Below the pieces are notes generated by a model that was not told the origin of the DNA, ran no database searches, and saw nothing but the letters and a program-made list of their open reading frames with translations. A program made the position numbers and the translations under genes. This document shows, one piece after another, positions 1-8,518 of a stretch of 64,000 bases of DNA; the stretch's first letter is position 1, and every line of letters begins with the position of its first letter. The DNA is taken from contig JAQCFW010000007.1 in assembly GCA_027619225.1 (NCBI GenBank), forward strand, positions 1 to 64,000, read 5' to 3'. The DNA comes from Bacteroidota bacterium (lineage in GTDB: Bacteria; Bacteroidota; Bacteroidia; Flavobacteriales_D; Sanyastnellaceae).

Positions 1-1811
1 ATGGTGAAGAAGCCCCTAGCTTGAGCCCTAGCTTTCCTTCTGCTGAATTCGAGAATGGTGGAAATTTAGAAATTAACGATGCTCTTGGTGGCGCTTTGTA
101 CGTGACCACCCCCGCAACTACAGCAAATGCTATTTCTGACATAAATCAAAGAATTTTAGTTGCTCAATTGACTACTGATGGTACTCCATCAGGTGCGATT
201 TGGGTACAGATGTTTAACCATGGAGACAGTGGGGATGCGACAAATTTAGAGCTAACATTTAATGGTACTACTGGTACAGTCGCTCCTTCTTGTGGTTGTA
301 CTGATATGACTGCTTGTAACTATGATTCTTCAGCTACAGATGATGATGGTAGCTGTATTGGAATTCCTGATGGTGATTGTGACTGTGCAGGTAACGTTCT
401 GGATGAGTGTGGAGTTTGTGGCGGTTTAGGAATTGCTGATGGTGATTGCGACTGTGCAGGTAACGTACTAGATGAATGTGGAGTGTGTGGAGGAACTGGA
501 TTTGCTGAAGGCGCTTGTGACTGTGACGGTAACTTCGCAGACGACTGTGGTGTTTGTGGAGGAGATAATAGTTCTTGTTCAGACTGTGCTGGTGTTGCAA
601 ACGGCGATTCAACTACCGATGAATGTGGTACTTGTGATAACGATTCAACCAATGACTGTTTACAAGATTGTAACGGCGATTGGGGTGGTACTGCTGAATT
701 AGATGAATGTGGCGTTTGTGGAGGAGACGGGATTCCTGATGGCGATTGTGATTGTGATGGTAGCCAGGAAGACGACTGTGGCGTTTGTGGAGGAGATAAT
801 TCTTCTTGTTCAGGTTGTACAGATATGATGGCTTGTAACTACGATGAGGATGCGACTTTTGATGATGGTAGCTGTGCTGGTGTTCCAGATGGCGATTGTG
901 ATTGTGACGGAAACGTACTCGATGAGTGTGGAGTTTGTGGAGGAGACAACTCTTCTTGTTCAGGTTGTACAGATATGATGGCTTGTAACTACGATGAGGA
1001 TGCGACTTTTGATGATGGCAGCTGTGCTGGTTTTCCTGATGGCGATTGTGATTGTGACGGAAACGTACTCGATGAGTGTGGCGTTTGTGGAGGAGACAAC
1101 ACTTCTTGTTCAGGTTGTACAGATATGATGGCTTGTAACTACGATGAGGATGCGACTTTTGATGATGGCAGCTGTATCCAAATTGCTGAAGGCGCTTGTG
1201 ACTGTGACGGAAACGTTCTCGATGAATGTGGCGTTTGTGCTGGAGACAACTCTTCTTGTACTGGATGTATGGACGACTTGGCTACGAACTTCGATGTTGA
1301 AGCTACTTTACCAAATGATGACTCTTGCTGTTATTTAGTTATCACTTCTGCATCTATAACTTATAATGATTTAGGTATAGGTTCAGGTACTGTGGTTACA
1401 GAGGGTGAGGATGGTGATGTAACCATTGTGTGGACTGATGCGGATAACGTGATTGCTACAAACGCAGATTCATTAGCGTACTCTTCCTATACTGTTTCTG
1501 TAACTGATTCTAACGATTGTACAGTTATAGTAGATGCAACGCAGACCGAATTGAACGATATTGATCCTTTGGCATTCGGTCTTTTCCCTAATCCTACAAC
1601 AGGCGCAATTACATTGCAGGTTAGCACAGAGATGTACGATGTAAATATGCAGGTTTTTGATGCAACGGGTAGAGTTGTGTTTAGTCAAAGCAATTTGGTA
1701 GTTCAAGGTTCTATAAGCCTTGATTTTTCTAACCTATCAACTGGAACATATACGATAATGCTCAATAATAATAATGGAGTATCTGTTCGTAGATTATCTA
1801 TTCAGCATTAA
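1..1811 (+). CDS. Cys/Asp-rich repeat protein with T9SS type A sorting domain (5' end cut off)
   Basis: The reading frame is open to the left edge (first full codon at 3) with no convincing start, so the N-terminus lies outside the window. After about 95 residues comes a Cys/Asp/Gly-rich region to about residue 435, built from units such as DECGVCGGDNSSC, CDCDGNVLDE and GCTDMMACNYDEDATFDDGSC. The three best-conserved units are exactly 150 bp (50 residues) apart. A short Ig-like stretch follows. The last 80 residues are a classical T9SS sorting domain (FPNPTTG near its start, DATGRVVF, LSTGTY, ending RRLSIQH), so the protein is predicted to cross the outer membrane and be surface-anchored or released. 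The Asp-rich loops could bind calcium and the paired cysteines could form disulfides; both are inference. Function unknown; a surface or adhesive role is plausible. Confidence 0.85.
   Translation, partial: GEEAPSLSPSFPSAEFENGGNLEINDALGGALYVTTPATTANAISDINQRILVAQLTTDGTPSGAIWVQMFNHGDSGDATNLELTFNGTTGTVAPSCGCTDMTACNYDSSATDDDGSCIGIPDGDCDCAGNVLDECGVCGGLGIADGDCDCAGNVLDECGVCGGTGFAEGACDCDGNFADDCGVCGGDNSSCSDCAGVANGDSTTDECGTCDNDSTNDCLQDCNGDWGGTAELDECGVCGGDGIPDGDCDCDGSQEDDCGVCGGDNSSCSGCTDMMACNYDEDATFDDGSCAGVPDGDCDCDGNVLDECGVCGGDNSSCSGCTDMMACNYDEDATFDDGSCAGFPDGDCDCDGNVLDECGVCGGDNTSCSGCTDMMACNYDEDATFDDGSCIQIAEGACDCDGNVLDECGVCAGDNSSCTGCMDDLATNFDVEATLPNDDSCCYLVITSASITYNDLGIGSGTVVTEGEDGDVTIVWTDADNVIATNADSLAYSSYTVSVTDSNDCTVIVDATQTELNDIDPLAFGLFPNPTTGAITLQVSTEMYDVNMQVFDATGRVVFSQSNLVVQGSISLDFSNLSTGTYTIMLNNNNGVSVRRLSIQH
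813..1262 (+). repeat. Three tandem 150-bp coding repeats
   Basis: Units start at 813, 963 and 1113, each beginning ggttgtacagatatgatggc. The first two are almost identical over their full length; the third diverges in its second half. A degenerate relative of the unit begins near 295, and shorter DECGVCGG modules fill the space between. Each unit encodes 50 residues, so changes in copy number would keep the frame. The near-identity at DNA level points to recent duplication or gene conversion. Confidence 0.9.
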
Positions 1812-1852
1812 TCCTTTAGGGGCAAGTTCCTCTACATTGATTTTAAGAACAT

Positions 1853-1890
1853 AAAAAAAAAGCTCAGACCTAGAGGGTCTGAGCTTTTTT
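1853..1890. terminator. Bidirectional intrinsic terminator
   Basis: A perfect 10-bp stem (agctcagacc at 1861-1870 with ggtctgagct at 1876-1885) is flanked by an A-run on the left and a T-run on the right. It can therefore terminate the rightward repeat-protein gene and the leftward crotonase gene that ends at 1930. Confidence 0.9.
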
Positions 1891-1929
1891 ACATAGTACT
1901 AATATTTAATTGGTATTTATGAAAGTGAG

Positions 1930-2706
1930 CTATTTACTAAATGCCTGAATTGCATTTCTTGTAAACTCACTTAAGACCAATCGACCGGAGATAGCAGCCC
2001 GATCATTGAGCAGTGTGTCCCAATCCTCTGTGCCTGACCAAAGAATTTTCTTTAGTTCAGACATCGCTGAAGGAGAGCTTGACGCGAGGTGTTTTGCCAA
2101 TGCAGCAATCGCAACATCCATTTCTTCGGAAGAGTCAAATACCTCAGAATATAGGCCGTATTGTGCCGCCCATTTAGCTGTTTTCCAGGATGAGGCATCA
2201 ATAGTTAGTTGAGAAAAACCAGATGTGCCTAGCTTGCGTTCTACTGCAGGGCCCACAACAAAAGGGCCTATGCCTATCGCAAGCTCAGATAGTTTTATTG
2301 AAGCGAATCTAGTTGCGAAACAATGGTCGACCGCTGCTGCAAGTCCGACACCGCCACCAACTGCTTTTCCTTGTACTCTTCCTAAAACGAATTTAGGACA
2401 AGTTCTAATCGCATTTATGACGTTGGCAAATCCACTAAAGAATTTGAGTCCCTCAGCTTCATTGCTAATGGCCAATAATTCATCAAAGCTTGCTCCGGCA
2501 CAGAAAGCTCTGTCGCCATCAGATTGTAGAATAATTACACGAACGTCGTTATCTTGACCAGCATTGCGTATAGCATCAGAAAGTTTACTTAGTATATGTC
2601 CTGGTAAACTATTAGAAGCTTGGTGGAAAAACGAGATAGAGGAAATGCCATTGTTAACTTCTGACTTAACAAAAGCATCACTTAAGGAATTTCCTGAAGT
2701 ACTCAT
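1930..2706 (-). CDS. Enoyl-CoA hydratase/isomerase (crotonase) family protein
   Basis: 258 residues, the normal crotonase length. The oxyanion-hole segment GDRAFCAGASFDEL lies at about 64-77, and the second glycine-rich segment AVGGGVGLAAAVDHC near 116-130. The position where hydratases carry the first catalytic Glu (GGGxEL) is Gly here, while the second acidic position is kept in LSELAIG. This resembles the methylglutaconyl-CoA hydratase/isomerase side of the family more than classical enoyl-CoA hydratase. A role in branched-chain amino acid or acyl-CoA breakdown is likely, but the substrate is not determined. Its ATG overlaps the stop codon of the upstream citrate synthase gene by one base (TAATG), so the two are probably co-transcribed and translationally coupled. 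Confidence 0.85.
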   Translation of the reverse strand: MSTSGNSLSDAFVKSEVNNGISSISFFHQASNSLPGHILSKLSDAIRNAGQDNDVRVIILQSDGDRAFCAGASFDELLAISNEAEGLKFFSGFANVINAIRTCPKFVLGRVQGKAVGGGVGLAAAVDHCFATRFASIKLSELAIGIGPFVVGPAVERKLGTSGFSQLTIDASSWKTAKWAAQYGLYSEVFDSSEEMDVAIAALAKHLASSSPSAMSELKKILWSGTEDWDTLLNDRAAISGRLVLSEFTRNAIQAFSK

Positions 2707-3995
2707 TATGATCTGTCAGTAAGTGATACAAAAGGTCTTGCGTTAGCTCCTTGGTATACCTGACGAGGTCTTCCAATAGGCTCCGACTGTTCAGTCATCT
2801 CTTTCCATTGTCCAATCCATCCTGGAAGACGGCCTAAAGCGAACATGACTGTGAACATATCAGTGGGAATACCTAACGCACGGTAAATGATTCCAGAATA
2901 GAAATCTACATTAGGGTATAGTCCTCTCTCCACGAAGTACTCATCGTTCAGAGCTACTTGTTCTAATTCTTTCGCGATATCTAAAATAGGATCGCTAACT
3001 CCTAAAGCTTCAAGTACGTCATCTGCAGCTACCTTAAGAATGGTCGCTCTAGGGTCGAAGTTTTTGTAAACACGATGACCAAACCCCATTAAACGGAAAC
3101 TGTCGTTTTTATCCTTTGCTTTATCAATCCATTTCTGGAGACCTCCACCATCATGGCGGATCTGCTCTAGCATCTCAATAACAGCTTGGTTAGCTCCTCC
3201 GTGTAGAGGACCCCAAAGAGCGGCTATTCCCGCAGAAATAGAAGAATATAAATTGGCTTGAGAAGATCCTACAACACGTACCGTGGCCGTTGAACAGTTC
3301 TGCTCGTGGTCTGCATGAAGTATAAGTAACTTGTTGAGTGCACGCTCAACAACGTCATTCACTTTGTAATCCTGCGTAGGGAGCCCAAACATCATCTGAA
3401 GGAAATTCCCACAGTAGCTCAGATCATTGCGAGGGTACATTGTAGGCAGACCTTTGTTGTGCTTGTAAGCTTTAGCAGCAAGAGTAGGGAGCTTAGCGAT
3501 TAAGCGGTGTATCGTTTTCTCAATATCAGTGACGGATCTATTTGAATTTTGAGATTCAGGGTAAAAAGTTGAAAGGCTGGCGATCATCGAAGACAACATC
3601 CCCATAGGGTGAGCCCCCTGAGGGAAAGCGTCAAAAAAACGCTTCATGTTTTCATGAACTAGCGTGTGTTGAGTGATAGACTCATCGAAGTATGCCAATT
3701 CCTTAATATTCGGAAGTTCGCCGTACAGAAGTAAGTATGCAACCTCAAGAAAAGTAGCATTTTCAGCAAGCTCTTCAATACTATATCCGCGGTAACGTAG
3801 GATGCCATTCTCACCATCTAAGTAGGTGATGGAGCTTTGGGTGGAGCCTGTGTTCTTAAATCCAGGATCAATCGTGATGTAACCTGTGGTAGCACGTAGC
3901 GTACTTATGTCAATAGCTTTCTCGTTTTCAGAACCAGTAATCACTGGGAGTACAATTTCCTTTCCATCAAGGATTAATTTTACTGTTTCACTCAT
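2706..3995 (-). CDS. gltA: Citrate synthase
   Basis: 429 residues, full length for a hexameric type II citrate synthase. It condenses acetyl-CoA and oxaloacetate to citrate at the entry of the TCA cycle in the cytoplasm. The signature HADHEQN is at 227-233, and the catalytic residues are visible: His265 in GPLHGG, His307 in GFGHRVY and Asp364 in NVDFYSG. The N-terminal 40 residues form the small beta-domain typical of this type. First gene of a two-gene leftward unit with the crotonase. A -7 element lies about 70 bp upstream. Confidence 0.97.
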   Translation of the reverse strand: MSETVKLILDGKEIVLPVITGSENEKAIDISTLRATTGYITIDPGFKNTGSTQSSITYLDGENGILRYRGYSIEELAENATFLEVAYLLLYGELPNIKELAYFDESITQHTLVHENMKRFFDAFPQGAHPMGMLSSMIASLSTFYPESQNSNRSVTDIEKTIHRLIAKLPTLAAKAYKHNKGLPTMYPRNDLSYCGNFLQMMFGLPTQDYKVNDVVERALNKLLILHADHEQNCSTATVRVVGSSQANLYSSISAGIAALWGPLHGGANQAVIEMLEQIRHDGGGLQKWIDKAKDKNDSFRLMGFGHRVYKNFDPRATILKVAADDVLEALGVSDPILDIAKELEQVALNDEYFVERGLYPNVDFYSGIIYRALGIPTDMFTVMFALGRLPGWIGQWKEMTEQSEPIGRPRQVYQGANARPFVSLTDRS

Positions 3996-4061
3996 TTTAT
4001 CGCTATTTATTTTTACAGGGGTATGCCAAAGATTTCAATTTCCACTTAAAATAGCGGGATG

Positions 4062-4093
4062 CAAATATAACGAAATCAACAGTCTAAATGCAA
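4062..4093 (-). promoter_or_regulatory. Predicted Bacteroidota-type promoter of gltA
   Basis: On the minus strand there is a perfect TAnnTTTG element (TATATTTG, plus-strand 4062-4069), preceded by a TTG (plus-strand 4091-4093) at a spacing of 21 bases. This matches the -33/-7 architecture known for the primary sigma factor of Bacteroidota. Predicted by eye only. Confidence 0.55.
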
Positions 4094-4115
4094 CGACTTA
4101 AATAACGAGAGATTG

Positions 4116-4673
4116 TTACCAAGTGCCAACAAAATTAGAAGAGTATTTATCCCACATAGGCTGCATTTGTTCTTGTGGGGTATCACTCTTAAAAACATCA
4201 TTAAAAAAGGTCAATAAAACCTGAAGTTGTCGAGGCTGCTTGTATCCGGAAATAGGTGCGATAACGTTCAAATCTTCATCGAAATAAACGATAGTAGGGT
4301 ACGCTGAAACCTTTAAGGCGATAGATAGTTCGTGTACTCCATTACGTCCTTTGCTATTGGGGTTGTAATTGGGATTGCCGTAAACGGTTCCTTTATACAT
4401 TGTAGGATCTGGGCTTTCAGCGTCAAATTTTACACAGTAATAATTTTTATTTACGTATTCGATCAAGTTCTGATTTGTAAATGTATTTGCCATCATCATC
4501 TTACAGGGGCCACACCATTTAGTGTATACATCCATCATGACTTTTCGTGGTTCATCTTTGAGCGCTTCGGTCACTTCTTCAAGTGTCATCCAATTTATTT
4601 TTGCTTCCTGAGCAATAAATTCTAAGTTAGAAGACCAAACCAGTACTATCGCAGCAATTAAAAGACGCATCAT
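4116..4673 (-). CDS. Secreted thioredoxin-family protein
   Basis: 185 residues. An N-terminal hydrophobic stretch (about 2-14, cleavage possible after about residue 21) suggests export to the periplasm. The thioredoxin fold carries the redox motif WCGPC at about 53-57, followed by KMM. A cis-Pro candidate occurs in SAYPTIVYFDE. The insertion between the motif and the cis-Pro (YGNPNYNPNSKGRNG) is typical of DUF255/thioredoxin-like proteins of Bacteroidota rather than of cytoplasmic TrxA. It probably reduces or isomerises disulfides of exported proteins; no partner is encoded next to it. Two adjacent ATG codons (4673 and 4670) are possible starts. Confidence 0.8.
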   Translation of the reverse strand: MMRLLIAAIVLVWSSNLEFIAQEAKINWMTLEEVTEALKDEPRKVMMDVYTKWCGPCKMMMANTFTNQNLIEYVNKNYYCVKFDAESPDPTMYKGTVYGNPNYNPNSKGRNGVHELSIALKVSAYPTIVYFDEDLNVIAPISGYKQPRQLQVLLTFFNDVFKSDTPQEQMQPMWDKYSSNFVGTW

Positions 4674-4773
4674 TAATTATTTTTATGAGTTTGCAATTTA
4701 CAAAATAAAAAAGATGTGAGATGTTAATTACATTCATAGTTGTATTTTGCGCAGTAATTAAAAATTAAGCAAC

Positions 4774-6159
4774 ATGTCTTCAGCATCAATTCCGGCTCAC
4801 CAGAAAGAATTATTTGGTCACCCCGTAGGTCTTTACGTTTTATTTTTCACTGAAATGTGGGAGCGATTCTCATACTATGGAATGCGAGCTATTCTTGTTT
4901 TGTACTTGGTTACAGAGACAAAAGAGATTAACCCTGGTTTAGGATGGTCTGATGGTGACGCGCTTGCTCTTTACGGTTGGTATACTATGATGGTATACGT
5001 TATGTCTGTTCCTGGCGGATATATTGCTGACAAATTTTTAGGCCAAAAAAGATCTGTTCTCATCGGTGGTGTTCTCCTTTTAATAGGCCACAGTACTCTT
5101 GCGATTGAGCAAATGTGGGCTTTCTATACAGGCTTGGTTTTTATTGTATTAGGGGTAGGTATGTTAAAGCCTAACATCTCAACTATGGTTGGGGGGCTTT
5201 ATAAGCAAGGAGATATCAGAAGAGATAAAGGGTTTACGATATTCTACATAGGTATTAATGTAGGTGCGTTTTTATCGAGTTTAATAGTTGGGTATGTTGG
5301 TGAGGTTTATGGATGGCACTATGGATTTGGTCTTGCAGGTATAGGAATGGGCTTGGGTCTGTTGCAGTATGTATTTGGTCTTAAGTACCTAAGTCAGGTG
5401 GGGAACTTTTTAGGCGACACGAAGGACAATCAAGAGGTCATGAAAGCTCCACTTACCAAGGTGGAGAAGGACAGGGTAATTGTTCTGTTGATCTCATTCC
5501 TGTTGGTGATTTTGTTCTGGGGAGCCTTTGAACAGGCAGGAGGTTTAATGAACATTTATACGATGGAGAATACGGACAGATTTTTGGGGAATTGGCAAGT
5601 GCCTGCCTCGTGGTTCCAGTCAATCAATGCGATGTTCATCATCTTCTTCGGAACGTCAGTTGCTTTGTTTTGGGCGAATAGAAAATTAAAGGGGCAGTGG
5701 CTTTCTAAATTGAGCTACCCGTTGAGTCTCCCTGTTTCGACTTCTCTTTATAAGATGATTGTGGGATTAATTATCATGGGCATTGGCTTCTTCTTCATGA
5801 CGGGTGCAACTGTTCAGTATGAAGCGACTGGAAGCTCTGCCATGTACTGGTTGGTCTTTGCATACCTGTTCCATACGATCGGTGAACTGTGCTTATCTCC
5901 TGTAGCATTGTCATTCGTAACCAAGCTTGCTCCTGTGAAGTACGCTTCGATCATGATGGGCATCTACTTTGCGATGACAGGGTTTGGCAGCAAGCTTGCA
6001 GGTCTGCTCGGTGAGTGGTCTTCATCTTTAGGCGCCTTTACAATCTTCACGGGCATTGCCGTCACATGTGTGGGCATAGGTTTGATTGTTTTGCTAATCA
6101 GACCCAAGCTTGAAGCTTTAACGCACGGTGTTGAGGATGAAGAAGCTGTAGTGAGTTAA
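4774..6159 (+). CDS. POT-family proton-coupled oligopeptide transporter
   Basis: 461 residues with about 12-14 hydrophobic segments. The POT/PTR2 signature EMWERFSYYGMRAILVLYL lies at about 27-45. Motifs GGYIADKFLGQKRSVLIGG (loop 2-3) and FTIFYIGINVGAF also match the family. It imports di- and tripeptides with protons across the inner membrane. The downstream convergent gene encodes a secreted dipeptidyl peptidase that would generate its substrates, so the pair makes functional sense. Confidence 0.93.
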   Translation: MSSASIPAHQKELFGHPVGLYVLFFTEMWERFSYYGMRAILVLYLVTETKEINPGLGWSDGDALALYGWYTMMVYVMSVPGGYIADKFLGQKRSVLIGGVLLLIGHSTLAIEQMWAFYTGLVFIVLGVGMLKPNISTMVGGLYKQGDIRRDKGFTIFYIGINVGAFLSSLIVGYVGEVYGWHYGFGLAGIGMGLGLLQYVFGLKYLSQVGNFLGDTKDNQEVMKAPLTKVEKDRVIVLLISFLLVILFWGAFEQAGGLMNIYTMENTDRFLGNWQVPASWFQSINAMFIIFFGTSVALFWANRKLKGQWLSKLSYPLSLPVSTSLYKMIVGLIIMGIGFFFMTGATVQYEATGSSAMYWLVFAYLFHTIGELCLSPVALSFVTKLAPVKYASIMMGIYFAMTGFGSKLAGLLGEWSSSLGAFTIFTGIAVTCVGIGLIVLLIRPKLEALTHGVEDEEAVVS

Positions 6160-6177
6160 AGAATAACTGAAATAAAT

Positions 6178-6215
6178 AATCGGGGTGACTTTGCAATTGC
6201 AGAGTCACCCCGATT
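6178..6215. terminator. Intrinsic terminator between convergent genes
   Basis: Perfect stem aatcggggtgact (6178-6190) with agtcaccccgatt (6203-6215). The 12-base loop itself contains the palindrome tgcaattgca. T-rich sequence follows on the right, and A/T-rich sequence on the left, so it can serve both the transporter gene and the peptidase gene ending at 6245. Confidence 0.85.
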
Positions 6216-6244
6216 TCGTTTTAATAAATTTACTGCGATACGCC

Positions 6245-8446
6245 TTAGAAATTTTCTTTTACGAAATCCATCATCATATTGAAAAGATGTATTCGTGTAT
6301 TTCCGCCGTATATACCATGGTTGCGATCTGGATAAGCAAAGAAATCGAAATCTTTATTTGCATCAACTAAAGCGTTTACCATCTCCATAGAGTTTTGGAA
6401 ATGGACGTTGTCATCACCTGATCCATGAACCAGTAGAAGAGCTCCTTCAAGTTTCTCAGCGTGGTTTACCGGGCTGTTGTCTTCGTATCCGCTCTTATTC
6501 TCTTGCGGGGTTTGCATAAATCTCTCAGTGTAAACGGTGTCATAGTATTTCCAGTTTGTGACTGGAGCAACTGAGATTCCAGCGCTATACACCTCCGCAC
6601 CTTTAGTCATGCATAGGAGCGTCATAAACCCTCCGTAGCTCCATCCTTGAATTCCTATTCGATCGGCATCTATGTATTCTTGGTCGCCCAAGTATTTTGC
6701 GAAATCTATAAAGTCCTCAGTCTCTAATTTCCCCAATTCTTTATATGTACTGTGCTCGAACTTGCGCCCTCTAAGTGGAGTCCCTCTTGGATCAACCGAT
6801 ACCACGATGTATCCTTCTTGAGCCAAGTATTGGTACCACATCAGGTTTGATCCGCCCCAACTGTCCGTAACTGTATTCACTCCGGGTCCGCCATAAATGG
6901 CTACATAAACCGGGTATTCTTTGTCAGCGTCAAAACCAGGAGGTAGAATCTTCCAACAGTTTAATTCAGTTCCAGTAGAGTTCGTAAACGAAAAGAACTC
7001 TTTTGCAGAGTAGTCGTATTCGCTGAGCGTGTTCTTAAGATCCTCATTGCTTTTAAGCGTTCTGACAACGCTGCCTTTTCTATCTCTTAATGTATAGACA
7101 GGAGGGGTGTTGGCATCGCTGTGGTTGTGTATTCTATAAGAGAAGTTGGCAGAGAAGTCTGCGCTGTGATGCCCTGAAGATTCGTCTAAAGTTATAATAT
7201 TTCCATCAAAATCAACAGAGTGTAGGTGTTGTTGCGTAGGACCTTTCATAGAAGAACTGAAGTAAATTTTCTTTTTAGATTCGTCATAACCCATGAATTC
7301 AACAACGTCCCATTCTCCTTTCGTTAATTGCTGCACATTTCCTGCATAGTCAAATTTGTAGATGTGGTTAAATCCATCTCTTTCACTAGTCCAAAGAAAA
7401 GATGTGCCATCTTTTAAGAAGATTAGATTGTCGTGGATGTCTATATATGTCCTTGTGGTCTCCTTAAAAATTTCCTTAGTGCCTATGCGATTGTTGGGGA
7501 ATTCACCATCTGTCAGGTAGAAGCGCAGATCGTTTTGGTGTCGGTTCATCGTAAAGATGCATAGCTGCTCCGCGTCATTAGTCCAAAAGAACCGAGGTAA
7601 GTAATGCGCACTCTTATTTACCGCCACTTCGTGATTAAGCCCAGTACTTAATTCGTGGATGTACACCTGTACATCACTGTTTACTTCCCCAGCTTTAGGG
7701 TACTTGAAAGTAATGAGTTCAGGGTATAGTCCACCGTACATCGGCATGTTCATTTCTTTCACTGCGCTCTCATTAAACCTGTAATAAGCGAGTCTCTCAC
7801 CGTCAGGAGACCACTTCATTCCGTTGTCATCACCGAATTCCTCTTCGTAAACCCAGTCCGTAGCACCGTTAATTATGCTGTTCGCAAGCCCGTCATTTGT
7901 AACTTGGATTTCAGTTCCGTCGATCAGGTTAGCGATAAACACATTGTTGCTTCTTACAAATGCAACTTTGTCAGCAGAAGGAGAGAAGGCAGCAAGGCGT
8001 TGTTGGCCTTTTGAGAAATCGGTTAATGGCTTAGCAAGTTCTTTTGACTCCGTATCGTAGATGTAGAAATCCGCGTAAAACGAATGCCTATATAGTTGGT
8101 TCGTGTTTGTCGTGAGGAGAATAAACCTCTCGTCAGCACTGAATAAATAGTCAGTTATGTATTCACGGGCATCTTCAAAAGCTTGAAGTGAAGTAACGAT
8201 GGTTTTAACCTTCTTGCCAGATTTGTATGAATACTTAACGATTGATGATCCTTCAGCTTCATCAAAATCACTCGTAGTATAGTGAGTGCCACTAGCCATA
8301 GACCTTACTCCCCAAACGCCTTCTGATCGGAATTCTCCGCTCCAGATTTTTTCGTTTGAGAAGGTTTGGGCTGAAGAAGAAAAGCACAAAAGGAACGTGC
8401 TTAAAGCTAGAGATAATGTTACTGTCTTTGAAAAATGTTTGTGCAT
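6245..8446 (-). CDS. S9 family prolyl oligopeptidase / dipeptidyl peptidase IV
   Basis: 733 residues from the ATG at 8446, chosen because it begins a clean signal peptide (KHFSKTVTLSLALS..., ending SSSAQ); an ATG at 8458 would add four residues. The N-terminal two thirds form a beta-propeller (DPPIV_N), including the double-Glu segment DWVYEEEFG that in DPP IV enzymes anchors the substrate N-terminus. The C-terminal alpha/beta hydrolase has Ser in GWSYGG (about 603), Asp in GSGDDNVH (about 678) and His in DRNHGIYGG (about 710). A periplasmic enzyme releasing Xaa-Pro dipeptides is expected, feeding the neighbouring POT transporter. Confidence 0.92.
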   Translation of the reverse strand: MHKHFSKTVTLSLALSTFLLCFSSSAQTFSNEKIWSGEFRSEGVWGVRSMASGTHYTTSDFDEAEGSSIVKYSYKSGKKVKTIVTSLQAFEDAREYITDYLFSADERFILLTTNTNQLYRHSFYADFYIYDTESKELAKPLTDFSKGQQRLAAFSPSADKVAFVRSNNVFIANLIDGTEIQVTNDGLANSIINGATDWVYEEEFGDDNGMKWSPDGERLAYYRFNESAVKEMNMPMYGGLYPELITFKYPKAGEVNSDVQVYIHELSTGLNHEVAVNKSAHYLPRFFWTNDAEQLCIFTMNRHQNDLRFYLTDGEFPNNRIGTKEIFKETTRTYIDIHDNLIFLKDGTSFLWTSERDGFNHIYKFDYAGNVQQLTKGEWDVVEFMGYDESKKKIYFSSSMKGPTQQHLHSVDFDGNIITLDESSGHHSADFSANFSYRIHNHSDANTPPVYTLRDRKGSVVRTLKSNEDLKNTLSEYDYSAKEFFSFTNSTGTELNCWKILPPGFDADKEYPVYVAIYGGPGVNTVTDSWGGSNLMWYQYLAQEGYIVVSVDPRGTPLRGRKFEHSTYKELGKLETEDFIDFAKYLGDQEYIDADRIGIQGWSYGGFMTLLCMTKGAEVYSAGISVAPVTNWKYYDTVYTERFMQTPQENKSGYEDNSPVNHAEKLEGALLLVHGSGDDNVHFQNSMEMVNALVDANKDFDFFAYPDRNHGIYGGNTRIHLFNMMMDFVKENF

Positions 8447-8471
8447 CTGAAATATCATATTAATTGGGGGT

Positions 8472-8479
8472 TACTTTTG
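8472..8479 (+). promoter_or_regulatory. Possible -7 element for the FAD-linked oxidase gene
   Basis: TACTTTTG matches TAnnTTTG exactly and lies 39 bases before the ATG at 8519. No well-spaced -33 TTG was found, so this is a weak prediction. Confidence 0.3.
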
Positions 8480-8518
8480 ACAGCGTACAAGGTAGTGAAT
8501 CGATAACGTCTAAGAGCA

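Noticed and set aside
320-652. Several open frames antisense or shifted within the Cys-rich repeat gene
   Set aside because: They are low-complexity by-products of the repeat composition, with no start context or homology; the forward frame has the family motifs and the sorting domain.
813-1262. CRISPR-like regular repeat spacing
   Set aside because: The whole 150-bp unit is repeated with no unique spacers, the frame is coding, and no cas genes are present. The same applies to the 12-bp array in rho.
6185-6370. 61-codon open frame starting in the terminator after the peptide transporter
   Set aside because: It runs through the hairpin and antisense to the conserved C-terminus of the S9 peptidase; no support as a gene.
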